From Fidelibacterota bacterium (lineage in GTDB: Bacteria; Fidelibacterota; Marinisomatia; SCGC-AAA003-L08; TS1B11), in NCBI GenBank assembly GCA_004124295.1, contig SCKI01000001.1, positions 372,001-436,000 on the forward strand: DNA of 64,000 bases, written 5' to 3'. The notes beneath the pieces are model-generated. The model had not been told where the DNA came from. It saw nothing but the letters and a program-made list of their open reading frames with translations, and searched no databases. Positions 34,535 through 44,086 of the stretch are shown one piece after another. Positions within the stretch are counted from its first letter, which is position 1. Each line of letters opens with the position of its first letter. Made by a program: the position numbers and the translations under genes.

Positions 34535-36019
34535 ATGATGGTACATGTAAAAAACGGCCTGGGGCTCATATTGAGCTTGTTGGTCATTACCACCTGTGAA
34601 CCTCCTACGGAGGCCCCCACTACGGGAGATATAAACGGCACCATTTTTGATGTAGCCAATGCCGGTTCAGGTGACTTGACCTGGTCGGTAACCGACAATC
34701 AGGATTGGATCACCGCAAACCCGATTTCGGGTACGAACTACAGTTCCGTGAATATTTCCGTCTCGCGGGGAACCCTCACAGCAGGTGATTATAGTGGCTT
34801 AGTCACTATCAGTTCCAATGCCGGCACAGGTGATGTTGTCGTGGCGATGAATGTGCCTGCGGACATGCCACCTGCATCTGTTCAACTTTATGAGCCTACC
34901 AATATCAGCTCAAGTGCGATGAAGGTTTCTTGGGACATTAGCGCCGAGACTGATTTTCTATCCTACATACTATACCGGGATTCTGGCGCCACTGTTAATG
35001 ATAATTCATCAATTGTTACGACCATCACCAACCGCTACACCGTTGAGTATACCATTGACAATCTACAGGACGATACCGAGTACTTCTACAAGTTGTACGT
35101 TGAAGATGCAGCCAATCAGACAACCGGCAGCAATGTGGTTAGCGGCAGGACATTGAAAGAGCCTGGAGTATGGGGTTCCTTCGCGACAGTGTCAGTCGAC
35201 CTGAAGTGGATTAGTGCGCTGAATAGCAATTTCGCCTATACTGTTGGTGACTCAGGCAAAATCTATCATTGGGATGGTTCCAGCTGGGGAGAGCAGGCTT
35301 CTCCCACGACTGATAGATTGGGTGGTGTAGCGGTCATTGCCGAAAATGATATCTGGATATCAGGCGAAAGAGGAGTCTGGCACTTTAATGGGACGCTCTG
35401 GAGTCAAGGAGCGGGTTATCCTACTACTCCCAGCTATGGCATCGACCATGTTTCCTCAGATTCAGTCTGGGTTGCTGGTGTGGGCGAAATCCATTTTTAT
35501 AATGGCTCAGTTTGGAGTACAGCGACTGTCGGCCAAGGTAATCGAATCATGGATCTGAGCATGAATAGCCCCGTAGATGGATGGGCCGTCACAAACTGGG
35601 GAGAAATCTATAACTATAATGGTTCTGCTTGGGCTCTAGTGACTGATTTTAATAATGACCAGTCGTACGCTATTTGGGCTGCCAATGGTTCTGATTATTG
35701 GGTGGCAGGAGGAGCTATTTGGCCGCCTGGCGTTCCTTTTGCTGACGTTGCTTCTGTATGGCATTGGGAAGGCAGCATGTGGAGTACATATACAACGCAA
35801 ACTTTAGGATCTTATCGGTATAGTCTTTTCAGTGTTCGAGGTACTTCGGCCAATGATGTCTGGATTGTCGGCGAGGATGGTCTTATGTATCACTGGAACG
35901 GCATCGGATTTTCGAGCATGAATAGCCCAACATCGGAAAGCGTTAGAAACATCCACTTCATCGATGAAAACGATGGATGGGCCGTTGGGGATGGCGGAGT
36001 GATATTGCGGTATCGATGA
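34535..36019 (+). CDS. secreted BACON/fibronectin-type protein with propeller-like repeats
   Basis: About 494 residues. Signal sequence and lipobox-like ITTC, a BACON-like domain (GDLTWSVTDNQDWITANPIS), a fibronectin type III domain (about 118-205), then repeats built on 'W.HWDGSSW' and 'IWVVG..G' about every 45-50 residues (residues 220-490), a propeller probably for binding. ATG 34535/34538 preferred over TTG 34532. Confidence 0.75.
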   Translation: MMVHVKNGLGLILSLLVITTCEPPTEAPTTGDINGTIFDVANAGSGDLTWSVTDNQDWITANPISGTNYSSVNISVSRGTLTAGDYSGLVTISSNAGTGDVVVAMNVPADMPPASVQLYEPTNISSSAMKVSWDISAETDFLSYILYRDSGATVNDNSSIVTTITNRYTVEYTIDNLQDDTEYFYKLYVEDAANQTTGSNVVSGRTLKEPGVWGSFATVSVDLKWISALNSNFAYTVGDSGKIYHWDGSSWGEQASPTTDRLGGVAVIAENDIWISGERGVWHFNGTLWSQGAGYPTTPSYGIDHVSSDSVWVAGVGEIHFYNGSVWSTATVGQGNRIMDLSMNSPVDGWAVTNWGEIYNYNGSAWALVTDFNNDQSYAIWAANGSDYWVAGGAIWPPGVPFADVASVWHWEGSMWSTYTTQTLGSYRYSLFSVRGTSANDVWIVGEDGLMYHWNGIGFSSMNSPTSESVRNIHFIDENDGWAVGDGGVILRYR

Positions 36020-36036
36020 GAACGATCCGGGACAAG

Positions 36037-36066
36037 TTAAAAGCCTCTTGATCCAAGGGGCTTTTT
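36037..36066 (+). terminator. intrinsic terminator of the envelope-protein operon
   Basis: AAAAGCC / GGCTTTT stem with an inner TCTTG/CAAGG part and T6 tail, 18 bases after the stop at 36019. Confidence 0.75.
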
Positions 36067-36433
36067 TCTATCTTCAAAACACCATCTTTAAGCGCAACAT
36101 CTAAGAAAATTCGATCCCGCCCGACCTGAAACGGCCGCATATTTTCAAAAGTTCTCGAGGGCGATTGGGCCTTAGAAGGCAACCTGGCCAACATTTTTAC
36201 CGACCGATGGCGAAAATCGGACCTGCCCGACTTGTCCAATCCTGACCACTCCTGACATGTTATCATATAGACTGTAATATCAATATGTTAGGGATATCCG
36301 AAATGGCCGAGGCCCCAGGATCGCGTCTGAGGCCGTGAATGGCGAGGCAGGGCTGGGGACCACTTATGTTTTGCCGCCCGGGCAGGTTTTTCTGATTCTA
36401 GTCTCCCTGCTCATCCCTGGGATGCCCCTGCCT
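36067..36433. other. gene-free interval
   Basis: No credible ORF or RNA; lies between convergent operons. Confidence 0.45.
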
Positions 36434-36658
36434 TCACTTCCCATCATAGTATGTCTCAAACCCGCTGCTGGTCTTTCGGGAAAGGCCGTCATCGGCAGCT
36501 GGTGAAGGGTAATCTGATTTGGAATATTGGGATGGATCATGCTTGCCCGCCTGCATCTTCTGCACCAAATCATCGAGAGTGGTGGTCTTTGGCCGACCCG
36601 GTAACGGTTTGAAGCCCATTTCCTTGAGCGTCTTATTGCGCTGTTTCTTGTTGCCCAT
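36434..36658 (-). CDS. small basic hypothetical protein
   Basis: 74 residues, very basic at the start (MGNKKQRNKTLKEMGFKP, then PGRPKTTTLDDLVQKMQ). It starts 2 bases after the stop of the TGA-interrupted gene, so both are in one minus-strand operon with the primase-helicase. Function unknown. Confidence 0.55.
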   Translation of the reverse strand: MGNKKQRNKTLKEMGFKPLPGRPKTTTLDDLVQKMQAGKHDPSQYSKSDYPSPAADDGLSRKTSSGFETYYDGK

Positions 36659-36660
36659 GA

Positions 36661-37227
36661 CTATTTTGCCTCAAGAGATCGTGCCTTGGCATACGCGCTC
36701 ATCTTATTGATGAGCAGCGTTCGGTATTTGGCATCTAGCGTCAGACTATCCTCCAGCATACTGTGGATCTCAGGGATGTCTTCATAGGTGGAAATCGACA
36801 GTCAGTTCCAGACATAGCCGCCTCTACCAGCGGCTGTGAACTGCTGACCCGATTGCTGCGGGCCATTCATGGTCAATATCATCAGTTTGTTGGGTTCCTG
36901 GGGCATTTCGAAGGCTGCAATGCTGCTCCCTATCGTGAATATGGGCGTGATCTCTGGTAGGTCTGCTTGAACGGTGAGGTTCCATTTGTTGAGTAGCTGA
37001 TTGCCCATTCCCGGGCTGATGATGCCCAGTTTTTCATTGAAGTATTTCAGGTATGTCTCGGGCGCTTGACGCGGTTCGAGTTGATACCACAGGAAGAACT
37101 CAGGTTTTATGCGATTTGATCTGCCTTTCCTGGTGATTTCCGGATGATTTGCCGACGCGATGATTCAGTAGTCGTGGTGTCTTGTATCGAAGCCCGTGTT
37201 GCGGGCTGGGTTGAATATGTATTCCAT
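36661..37227 (-). pseudogene. 189-codon gene with two in-frame TGA codons
   Basis: One uninterrupted frame from ATG 37227 to TAG 36661 except for TGA at codon 21 (37165-37167) and codon 142 (36802-36804). Both fit a Trp: the text reads RHHDY-TGA-IIASANHPE and GGYVWN-TGA-LSISTYED. Other Trp codons here are TGG, so two TGG-to-TGA changes or readthrough are the simplest options. If intact, a soluble 188-residue protein of unknown family that fits the operon spacing. The longest TGA-free piece starts at ATG 37008. Confidence 0.6.
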
Positions 37228-37380
37228 ATTTTACTCTCTTTTTGTGGCCTTATATAGGCCAGTTAAGTTTCTTTGTTCGTTGCTCCCATCTCCTTGAAGC
37301 GTAAATATTGGTTGTTTTATAGGCCATATTATTGGATAAGGTTCCTGGCTCACTCTCCGTTCTTGCGATATCAGATAAAA

Positions 37381-37566
37381 GTAAGAGGTAAGAGATGTTT
37401 TGGGATTTCATGGGGAATAAATAAACAATTCATGATGTCCTTGCGTGTATTTATTTATTATAAAACCTTGTTTTTCCTCTGCATCTCTTACTTCGTTCAT
37501 ATATATCTATATATACTAGACTTACGAGGTAAGAGATATCTCTTACCTCCTCTTACTTCTCTTACC
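37381..37566. repeat. iteron-like heptamer array with a 24-bp palindrome
   Basis: Seven copies of GTAAGAG or its complement CTCTTAC: 37381, 37388 and 37529 (+); 37485, 37540, 37550 and 37559 (-). Two form a perfect 24-bp palindrome, GAGGTAAGAGAT and its complement (37526-37549). The tract is AT-rich and lies right after the primase-helicase stop. Likely a replication origin or an operator. Confidence 0.65.
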
Positions 37567-37568
37567 AA

Positions 37569-39737
37569 TTAGTCGAACATATCCTCCTTCGTTTGCCAGT
37601 TGATTTCAATTCCCCAAAAACGATCTTTATTTTTGGCAATCGCCTTCGGCTTAGGCAGATACCCTGCCGCCAGTTTTCCGAAGGCCCCCACAGTCAGATT
37701 TTTATGATTGATGTAGTTGTATATCGTGCACAAATCCCTCATGCTGACGCTCTCCCTGGCCCCAATGGCGGTAACCATTTGAGTCATCTCAAAATGCTTC
37801 GCACCGGACTCATAACCATCCCGCTCTACGAGGTTATCGCGAATCCACTGCAGATTGCCTGTTACAACAGCCTCGAAAAAGTCCTCAGCATTGCTTCGTG
37901 AGAGTGACTGCAGGACCCTTTTGGGCTCGTTCTCAATAACGGTCCCTATCTTTCTCTGATCAACCTGGACCTGCTTCAGGTACCATACAAACTCTTGCAG
38001 CTCATCGTGCACCTTGATCTTCAACTCTTGATATCCAGGCCACCACGCGGCCTGATTGATCTTCTGTTCCTGGCGTGGGGCGACATTAAAGCGCCGATCG
38101 TCTTTGCTTAGAACAACGCCATGATGGCGGTTCGTGGCAAACATGAAAGAGCAGCTGTTTCTGCCGTTTATGCGATCTTTATTCTTACCCTCAATCTGGA
38201 TATACTCGTCGCTTATGGCTATTTTCATTTTCTCAATGGTGGTGAGGTTCTTTCTACCCGATGATGAGAAATTGCCCGATACTTCATTCACCAGCACCAG
38301 GACGTTATCCGTGAGGATTGAGTTAAACTGTCCTCCAAAGGCATCTTGATCAGTCTGCGAGCAGTATCGTGGACCGAATATCTTCTGCAGTACCAGAGTA
38401 AAGAACAGCCCTTTACCGGTACCCTCAACCCCTTGCACCAGGTATGCGGTAATCATCTTCTGCCTGGTCTGAACAAAGTTTGCCAGATCATTGATGTAAT
38501 AATCTATGATATCTTCATCGCCTGCCATAACATGATCAAGCAGCAGGCTTATCGTCAGAGGAAGTTTCGCGGTATGGCCATCAGGTACCTCCTGGGTCAG
38601 CACATCCGGCGCCATGTACTTGTTCACATAGCCCTTCTCAAAATCAATGGAATTATCACTGGAGAAGACCAGTTCATAGCGAGCTCGGGAGTGGGTATCG
38701 GGAATGGTCAGTTTATGAGACTTACAGAACTGCCTGACATGCTCTTGTGATTTCAACTCCCGCACCACAAAATCGGGATTCCCAGGCTCAACACAGCCAC
38801 CTAAAAACTTGCTGGTTAGGGTATCGATAAATACCATTGCATTGTTCTTTTCCGAATTGAGGCGATAGGCGTCATCTGGATGAAGGTTGTATACGCCTTT
38901 GCCGCTCACTCCCATTTCACGTGCCTTGCAACTGCTGCAGAAAATGAACGGCAGGCCTGCCTCGTTGGTCATCAGCACAGCGTTATGCCCCTCATTGGTT
39001 CGATGTGGTGCATCCCCGCAGACCGGGCAGTATATCGGTGTATCAGCCGGCACCTCTCTGATTGCCCGTTCCACTTCATTGGCATCTTTTACCTGGTCAT
39101 CGAGCCGGAACGTATCCCCCCTCATCTCAGCCTTCGTTGGCCGACCCCTTTTCTTCCTCTTTCCCTTATAAAGCCCCGGGATTTTCTGCCACTCCATGGC
39201 CCCTTTGCCTGAGATGAAACTGGAGACTTCGGTGGTGCCGTGAGCAAAGTACCGGGCCTTCTCCATGAAGGATGCGTCTAGTACATTCTTGCCACCAGTA
39301 TTATACTTGCCGATGAAAAACTGCTCTACTGCATCCCGGTCAAACTCACTCGTAATCGGGGATGCCAGCGGTATAAGCACCCGCAGCCTATCACAGGCGG
39401 GCTCAACCTTGCCGGCCTTAATCTTGTCTCTCTGGTGGTTCTGGCTGGAGAAGACATAACTGTCGAAATGCCAATTCTGATGCTCTTCAAGCAGGGCATC
39501 CCTGGTCATATCCCCCGAATCGAAATCGAGCATGATGACATGAACACCGGCCCAACTGTCGTTGCACTTATGGCCATCGCGGTATTCGTTGCCACTGATG
39601 CCGTGCTCGGTGGTGAGGGTTTTAGTAGCCTCTTCTTCCCAAGCAATTTCCTGGAGGGCCCAGCCGTGGGCTACCCGGCTGTTATTGTAATCTTTGGTCT
39701 GTTTCGGATCATAGTTCTTGCAAACGCTAATTCGCAT
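37569..39737 (-). CDS. primase-helicase (SF3/D5-like replication protein)
   Basis: 722 residues. The N-terminal part (HVIMLDFDSGD 66-76; RLRVLIPL 117-124) resembles an archaeo-eukaryotic-type primase core, followed by a Zn-binding pair (CPVC 237-240, CSSC 267-270). The C-terminal part is a helicase with Walker A GVEGTGKG (436-443) and Walker B VLVLVNE (479-485), the DUF5906/D5 type. Initiates and unwinds replication of phages, plasmids and phage satellites. The neighbouring heptamer array may be its origin. Frame starts at 39737; preceded on the same strand by the DUF5659-like gene. Confidence 0.85.
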   Translation of the reverse strand: MRISVCKNYDPKQTKDYNNSRVAHGWALQEIAWEEEATKTLTTEHGISGNEYRDGHKCNDSWAGVHVIMLDFDSGDMTRDALLEEHQNWHFDSYVFSSQNHQRDKIKAGKVEPACDRLRVLIPLASPITSEFDRDAVEQFFIGKYNTGGKNVLDASFMEKARYFAHGTTEVSSFISGKGAMEWQKIPGLYKGKRKKRGRPTKAEMRGDTFRLDDQVKDANEVERAIREVPADTPIYCPVCGDAPHRTNEGHNAVLMTNEAGLPFIFCSSCKAREMGVSGKGVYNLHPDDAYRLNSEKNNAMVFIDTLTSKFLGGCVEPGNPDFVVRELKSQEHVRQFCKSHKLTIPDTHSRARYELVFSSDNSIDFEKGYVNKYMAPDVLTQEVPDGHTAKLPLTISLLLDHVMAGDEDIIDYYINDLANFVQTRQKMITAYLVQGVEGTGKGLFFTLVLQKIFGPRYCSQTDQDAFGGQFNSILTDNVLVLVNEVSGNFSSSGRKNLTTIEKMKIAISDEYIQIEGKNKDRINGRNSCSFMFATNRHHGVVLSKDDRRFNVAPRQEQKINQAAWWPGYQELKIKVHDELQEFVWYLKQVQVDQRKIGTVIENEPKRVLQSLSRSNAEDFFEAVVTGNLQWIRDNLVERDGYESGAKHFEMTQMVTAIGARESVSMRDLCTIYNYINHKNLTVGAFGKLAAGYLPKPKAIAKNKDRFWGIEINWQTKEDMFD

Positions 39738-39764
39738 CGGTTCTGAAATCGGTTATCATAATCA

Positions 39765-39989
39765 TTAGCCTCCTGAAATGAGGCTTTTTAGTTCCCGGAT
39801 GCTGCGCTTGAACATCTGAGGCGCCACGGTGGCTTCGTCGTAGTAGTAGTCTCGGCGCAAACGCTGGAACTCTTCATTGTCTTCGAACACAAACAGGTGT
39901 CGTCTTCCTTCATCTCTCAGGTCTGTTATCTCCACGCCTTGAAGGCGCAGAAAGGCCGTGAGATAAAAATCTTGAGTCGTTATCTCCAT
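39765..39989 (-). CDS. DUF5659-like small protein
   Basis: 74 residues from ATG 39989, chosen because ITTQDFYLTAFLRLQGVEI is the normal start of the DUF5659 family; the frame extends to 40049. Small acidic protein, often next to replication genes of phages and plasmids. 27 bases before the primase-helicase. Function unknown. Confidence 0.65.
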   Translation of the reverse strand: MEITTQDFYLTAFLRLQGVEITDLRDEGRRHLFVFEDNEEFQRLRRDYYYDEATVAPQMFKRSIRELKSLISGG

Positions 39990-40306
39990 AGTTTTATGTA
40001 CTGATTTTGGGTGTTCAAGCCTCGCCGGAATCGGCGTGGCGCTATTCAAAAGTGGGGATTGGTTTTATATTTGTTCTTCATAAGTTAAATTGGTTCAAGG
40101 AGGCTGAATATTTTGGCCTCTCTTTAATATAGACTAATTCGAGATGATAATCAATGACAAGTCATTATTTATACGGAATATATGCATTTATTTCAGGCTT
40201 TTACCTCCCAGAGAGTGATATACATGCGCTCCGGCAGCCTCTCAATGTCTTTGCGCGCCCAGCGTTCTCTTCCTAATATTCCCATAGTCAAGCCGTTGGA
40301 GGATAC

Positions 40307-41470
40307 ATGGAGTCCCCTTCATTCAAATACTGTCATGATGCTATCCTCGAGATACCGAGCATTACCTGGGGTCTGAGATTCGAATCGGAGGACGACTGGC
40401 AATTCGCGGCCAGAAGGCTCATTGGCAAGATAGCAGAATTCCCGGAAGATGTTCTCGAGATGACGAGACCAATCTCAGGTCAGTACCTCCATGACTACTG
40501 GGGTGACCTATGCGAGGAACTTGACCTGGTCATTGTATCCCTCGCTTATCTTGGTAAGGATCACACAGGCCGCATGTTTCCCGAAAGGATAGCCCCTTCG
40601 GGGGACAGTATGCCAGATTGGAATAACCTCAATTTTGATCTGATCCAATCCGCGGAGAGTTTATACGACCACTGCAGAGACCAGTTCACTCGCTATTTCG
40701 AGGTTCCGGAGGCTAGGCAGTCAATCCTCGATGATCTTGGTGAAAAAATCGAGCGCTTTGCTGGTGCAGAACATCGTGATGATATATGTCACTTGTATTA
40801 CCTATTGCACCTGGAAATGAAGTTTACTCTTGATGTCCTCTTCCCACATTCACATACGTGGAGTGAGCTGATCTTTGGATATGGACGGCACCCCGAGCAT
40901 TGGTTCAAACTGCGTAGCGTCGATTTTGGTGTCCTGCCGCATAGAATGACAACGCTCGATAACGCATTCACGGATTCAGACAGAGATGAGTACATTCAGG
41001 TATTTCTGGAATATCGCAAAGGCGCCATGCACATCGCTAAGGGACTGTATGTTGGCGAATTCCCTGATGAGTCAGGAAAACCCCCTGGCCCTCCCAAAAA
41101 GGGATTGATATATGCCCTTCTTGATCGCATACGCTACAGCCAAGACTACGAGCTCACTGCTGAAGACCAAGGACTAATAGACGATGATAAGAATTTCGGT
41201 GCGAGGCGATCCGAATATCTGAAAAGGGAGGGAATAACCCCAAAATACGAAGACCTGTTTCGCTCCTTGCGTGGTGATAGACGACTATCGGTGGAAGAAT
41301 TGTGTACTCGCCTCCAATGGCCACTGGCTCACTCAAATATAATATTGGGGTCCTTCGCTGATTTTGCCCAGAAAAAGGCGAATAAACTCAAATTAGAGAG
41401 CAAAATAATGATAGTAAATGTCCCTCCGAAGGGAGATAAAGATGCGGTAGAGATGATTACCCTCGGTTAA
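40307..41470 (+). CDS. hypothetical protein
   Basis: 387 residues with no motif that I recognise. Mostly helical with many acidic residues; ends in a region of possible regulatory winged-helix shape (RRLSVEELCTRLQWPLAHSN). Alone on the plus strand after a 250-base divergent spacer. Function unknown. Confidence 0.55.
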   Translation: MESPSFKYCHDAILEIPSITWGLRFESEDDWQFAARRLIGKIAEFPEDVLEMTRPISGQYLHDYWGDLCEELDLVIVSLAYLGKDHTGRMFPERIAPSGDSMPDWNNLNFDLIQSAESLYDHCRDQFTRYFEVPEARQSILDDLGEKIERFAGAEHRDDICHLYYLLHLEMKFTLDVLFPHSHTWSELIFGYGRHPEHWFKLRSVDFGVLPHRMTTLDNAFTDSDRDEYIQVFLEYRKGAMHIAKGLYVGEFPDESGKPPGPPKKGLIYALLDRIRYSQDYELTAEDQGLIDDDKNFGARRSEYLKREGITPKYEDLFRSLRGDRRLSVEELCTRLQWPLAHSNIILGSFADFAQKKANKLKLESKIMIVNVPPKGDKDAVEMITLG

Positions 41471-41709
41471 GGTATAATCCGCCAGAAAGTCCTTGCGCGG
41501 GTTCTTGTCGATAATCCACCAAGAACCTAGCTGAACCCCCCTGAATCCCTACTGAACCCCCCTCCTAGTCCTGAATGAACGGTTTTAGGTCATTCGTTAT
41601 TTTCAGGCATGTTAGTTCTGTGTAAAAATCGACCACGGCTCCAACAACAAAAATTTGGATACAAGAGCGGTGGTATCCAAAAAGGCAGCTACCAACCAGG
41701 TGTAGGCCT

Positions 41710-42252
41710 TTGACACAACATTGGATAAATGCACCGTTGCCTCTAATAAGCAACGATGATGATGCTCAGACCTACGTCGTGAAGGCGTTCAAAGGGGGCG
41801 CAGCAGGGGTGATTGAGGCCCATATGGCGCAGTCCACAGTTGTAACTCTGGTCTTTCAAGGCCCTGTCCGCACAGGCCCCACCCGCGAATACCTGATCCT
41901 CGAAGGAGGGGAGAAGCGGATTGCCGACCCAGTGAAAGAATCCCGACCCTACCAGGACATGGATTGGGGTTTATATATCAAGGAGGATGAGTGGACGGAA
42001 CTGAAGGGCCAGAAACGAATCCCCTGGAAAGATGACGTACTGCACAGAGTCCTAAAGAGGATGGTAACGGTTCACCCCAGGCCTGTGGACCGCTTCGATG
42101 CTGGTGAGGTGCAGGGCAAAGGGATGGTCTCAAAAGGGCGACTCCGCGGACTAATGACGGAGACACGGTTGATTGTTGGAAAGGATGTACTACCAGATCA
42201 TTTTCGATCACTATCCCCGAACGTCACAATTATAATTGAAAGGATTGGGTAA
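41710..42252 (+). CDS. hypothetical protein upstream of sigma-like gene
   Basis: 180 residues, TTG start at 41710. Beta-rich (AQSTVVTLVFQGPVRTGPTR) with a basic C-terminus. Its stop overlaps the ATG of the next gene by 1 base (TAATG), so the two are coupled. Could regulate or assist the sigma-like protein. No family recognised. Confidence 0.5.
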   Translation: MTQHWINAPLPLISNDDDAQTYVVKAFKGGAAGVIEAHMAQSTVVTLVFQGPVRTGPTREYLILEGGEKRIADPVKESRPYQDMDWGLYIKEDEWTELKGQKRIPWKDDVLHRVLKRMVTVHPRPVDRFDAGEVQGKGMVSKGRLRGLMTETRLIVGKDVLPDHFRSLSPNVTIIIERIG

Positions 42253-43190
42253 TGAAGTCTCTCAAAGAATTCGAGGTCTTGGAACTGATTGATAAGGTGG
42301 TGTTGGGACTCGATGGAGATCGGTCTCTAGCAAAATTAATTGAGCACTGCAAGGTGCGCCTGGAGGGCTCGTTTAAAATCTGGGAATCATCGCTACTGGA
42401 TGTATGGGAAGCATCTAAACGGTCATCCTCAGCGATTGATTTGGTAGTCGCCCGCGCCGTAAATGATGCTTGCCACTTATTTGATGAGAGCAAGGGGGCG
42501 CAGTTTCACACATACGTATATAGGGTAACTCAATCAACGATTTTCAAGGAGATAGCGCTTCTCGGAGATGGGTTGGGCGGAGTAACTCGTTCGCGACCCT
42601 GCCCTCATCAACTAGCGGCATCCTCAGTCCATCTCCAGGAGTATGATGAGTACACTTGTGCCAGTCAGTGCGACTGGGATGAAGATCCAAACAAATTGCG
42701 GCCGTGCAAGAGGCAGAACCGAATTCGTCGGGTAGATCGAGAAAGCGATCGCAGCGAATATCATGCTGGCGAAGCCATCTGCACCACGCCAACTGGTGAG
42801 AGGACAATAAGAACGTCACTCCGCGCTGAGCGGATAGCGTATTTGCCGGTTGTTGAACCTCTTGAGGTAGAAGGACAAAACGATGATGCTTCGTCACATG
42901 CGGATAGGGTCATGCTCCAGAGACTCACTACCATGTTTCAACTGCATGAAGTCGAAGACTCAATTCTAGAGGGTGAGCGCCCATCTCTCGAGAATGATCT
43001 CGAGGATCGTCTCGTTGATTTGCCTGACCAGATGCGCCCTATCATTCGTGATCTAATCCTAGGAATTGGGAAGGGCGGTGTCTTCAATGTTAAGGCTGTG
43101 GCGACGAAGTATCATATCACCGTTGAGGATGTCACTGACACGGTTCGCGCATGTATCTCGCGCCTGAACCGCCACGATCTCGTCAGATGA
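42252..43190 (+). CDS. sigma-70-like factor, divergent
   Basis: 312 residues. Residues 62-100 (DLVVARAVNDACHLFDESKG then FHTYVYRVTQSTIFKEI) resemble sigma region 2, and the C-terminus (LPDQMRPIIRDLILGIGKGG then VAVKYHITVEDVTDT-like) resembles region 4. The segment between (CASQCDWDEDPNKL) carries Cys residues not normal for sigma factors. Weak similarity; a divergent sigma or a regulator that fits the same plan. Followed by a strong terminator. Confidence 0.45.
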   Translation: MKSLKEFEVLELIDKVVLGLDGDRSLAKLIEHCKVRLEGSFKIWESSLLDVWEASKRSSSAIDLVVARAVNDACHLFDESKGAQFHTYVYRVTQSTIFKEIALLGDGLGGVTRSRPCPHQLAASSVHLQEYDEYTCASQCDWDEDPNKLRPCKRQNRIRRVDRESDRSEYHAGEAICTTPTGERTIRTSLRAERIAYLPVVEPLEVEGQNDDASSHADRVMLQRLTTMFQLHEVEDSILEGERPSLENDLEDRLVDLPDQMRPIIRDLILGIGKGGVFNVKAVATKYHITVEDVTDTVRACISRLNRHDLVR

Positions 43191-43224
43191 TCGAACATTC
43201 CCGAACGTCCAATTCCCGTGGAGA

Positions 43225-43250
43225 AAGGGCCAGTGAACACCGCTGGCCCT
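43225..43250 (+). terminator. intrinsic terminator of the sigma-like operon
   Basis: AGGGCCAG / CTGGCCCT stem followed by CTTCATTT, 36 bases after the stop at 43190. Confidence 0.6.
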
Positions 43251-43383
43251 CTTCATTTCCGAACGAATTCGAACACAGTTCCGGTATAACCAACGTGGAC
43301 GTGACCTGAATTAATCCGTCACTACATGATCATCCTGATGAAGGGTCACATAGATCATCTAGCGACATACTAAGAGGTGGCAC

Positions 43384-43806
43384 ATGAGCACCAATGAAAC
43401 GGACGGCACGGATCGTTCGACTGATAACAATGAAGGATCTAAATCAGGCAACGATGCTGGAAAGGGTAAATCGGAAGGTGAGAAGAAGGGATACGACCCT
43501 TCGGAGAATCCGAAAATTTACCCCCAATCTATCAACACTCTAAAGCAAGCGAAGGCTGCCCAAAAGCGCATGCAACAGCGGCTCGATTGGATCAAGAGTC
43601 GGCTTCCGGAGATTGTGCAATTGACTGAGGAAGCTGACGATACTCTCCTCCAGCAATCGCTCATCAGTGAGTACGATCGGCTTGCGGCTGAGGTTAATTC
43701 TCTCATAGTAAAGCGTCCGCTCTTGAACGTGCGGCTCACTGGCCTTGAAGAGGAAGCAGCCTTGGCTGTCAAAAATCACACGTTCCAGAATGTTGACTGG
43801 GATTAA
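43384..43806 (+). CDS. hypothetical coiled-coil protein
   Basis: 140 residues; a Ser/Gly/Lys-rich disordered N-terminus (MSTNETDGTDRSTDNNEGSK), then a helical, probably coiled-coil region (SINTLKQAKAAQKRMQQRLD to LVIKRPLLNV). No family recognised. ATG follows GAGGTGGCAC. Confidence 0.5.
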   Translation: MSTNETDGTDRSTDNNEGSKSGNDAGKGKSEGEKKGYDPSENPKIYPQSINTLKQAKAAQKRMQQRLDWIKSRLPEIVQLTEEADDTLLQQSLISEYDRLAAEVNSLIVKRPLLNVRLTGLEEEAALAVKNHTFQNVDWD

Positions 43807-43821
43807 CCTATAACCCGGATT

Positions 43822-43849
43822 GGGGTGCTGCACAGAAGTGTGGCACCCC
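43822..43849 (+). terminator. hairpin after the coiled-coil gene
   Basis: GGGGTGC / GCACCCC stem, 13-base loop; T-poor tail, so a weak terminator or processing site. Confidence 0.4.
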
Positions 43850-43873
43850 TTCCATAATATTGAAGGAATTATC

Positions 43874-44086
43874 ATGTTAACAATTTTATCAATGGACCTT
43901 CTGGATACCACTATCGAAGCTGACCTTAGTCTACTCCTCGAAAACGGTACAACCCTTAGGCTAGAGGTACAACTGGGTGTCGAGTACAAACAGGATGAAA
44001 TGGTAATTCAGCCATTTCACATCGGAAGCACTATTAGCCGGGGATCCCGAGAAAACGTTGGATCTGGCCCATTGCATAGGGCCTGA
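43874..44086 (+). CDS. small hypothetical protein
   Basis: 70 residues (MLTILSMDLLDTTIEADLSL). AGGAATTATC precedes the ATG. No motif recognised; overlaps the next frame by 29 bases. Confidence 0.4.
   Translation: MLTILSMDLLDTTIEADLSLLLENGTTLRLEVQLGVEYKQDEMVIQPFHIGSTISRGSRENVGSGPLHRA

Noticed and set aside
37273-37572. 99-residue plus-strand ORF over the heptamer array
   Set aside because: AT-rich, Phe/Tyr/Leu-rich translation of a non-coding repeat tract, with no start signal.
36661-39737. Whole block using TGA as Trp
   Set aside because: Neighbouring genes end or contain Trp as TGG and have no in-frame TGA, so the code is standard; only one gene has the two TGAs.
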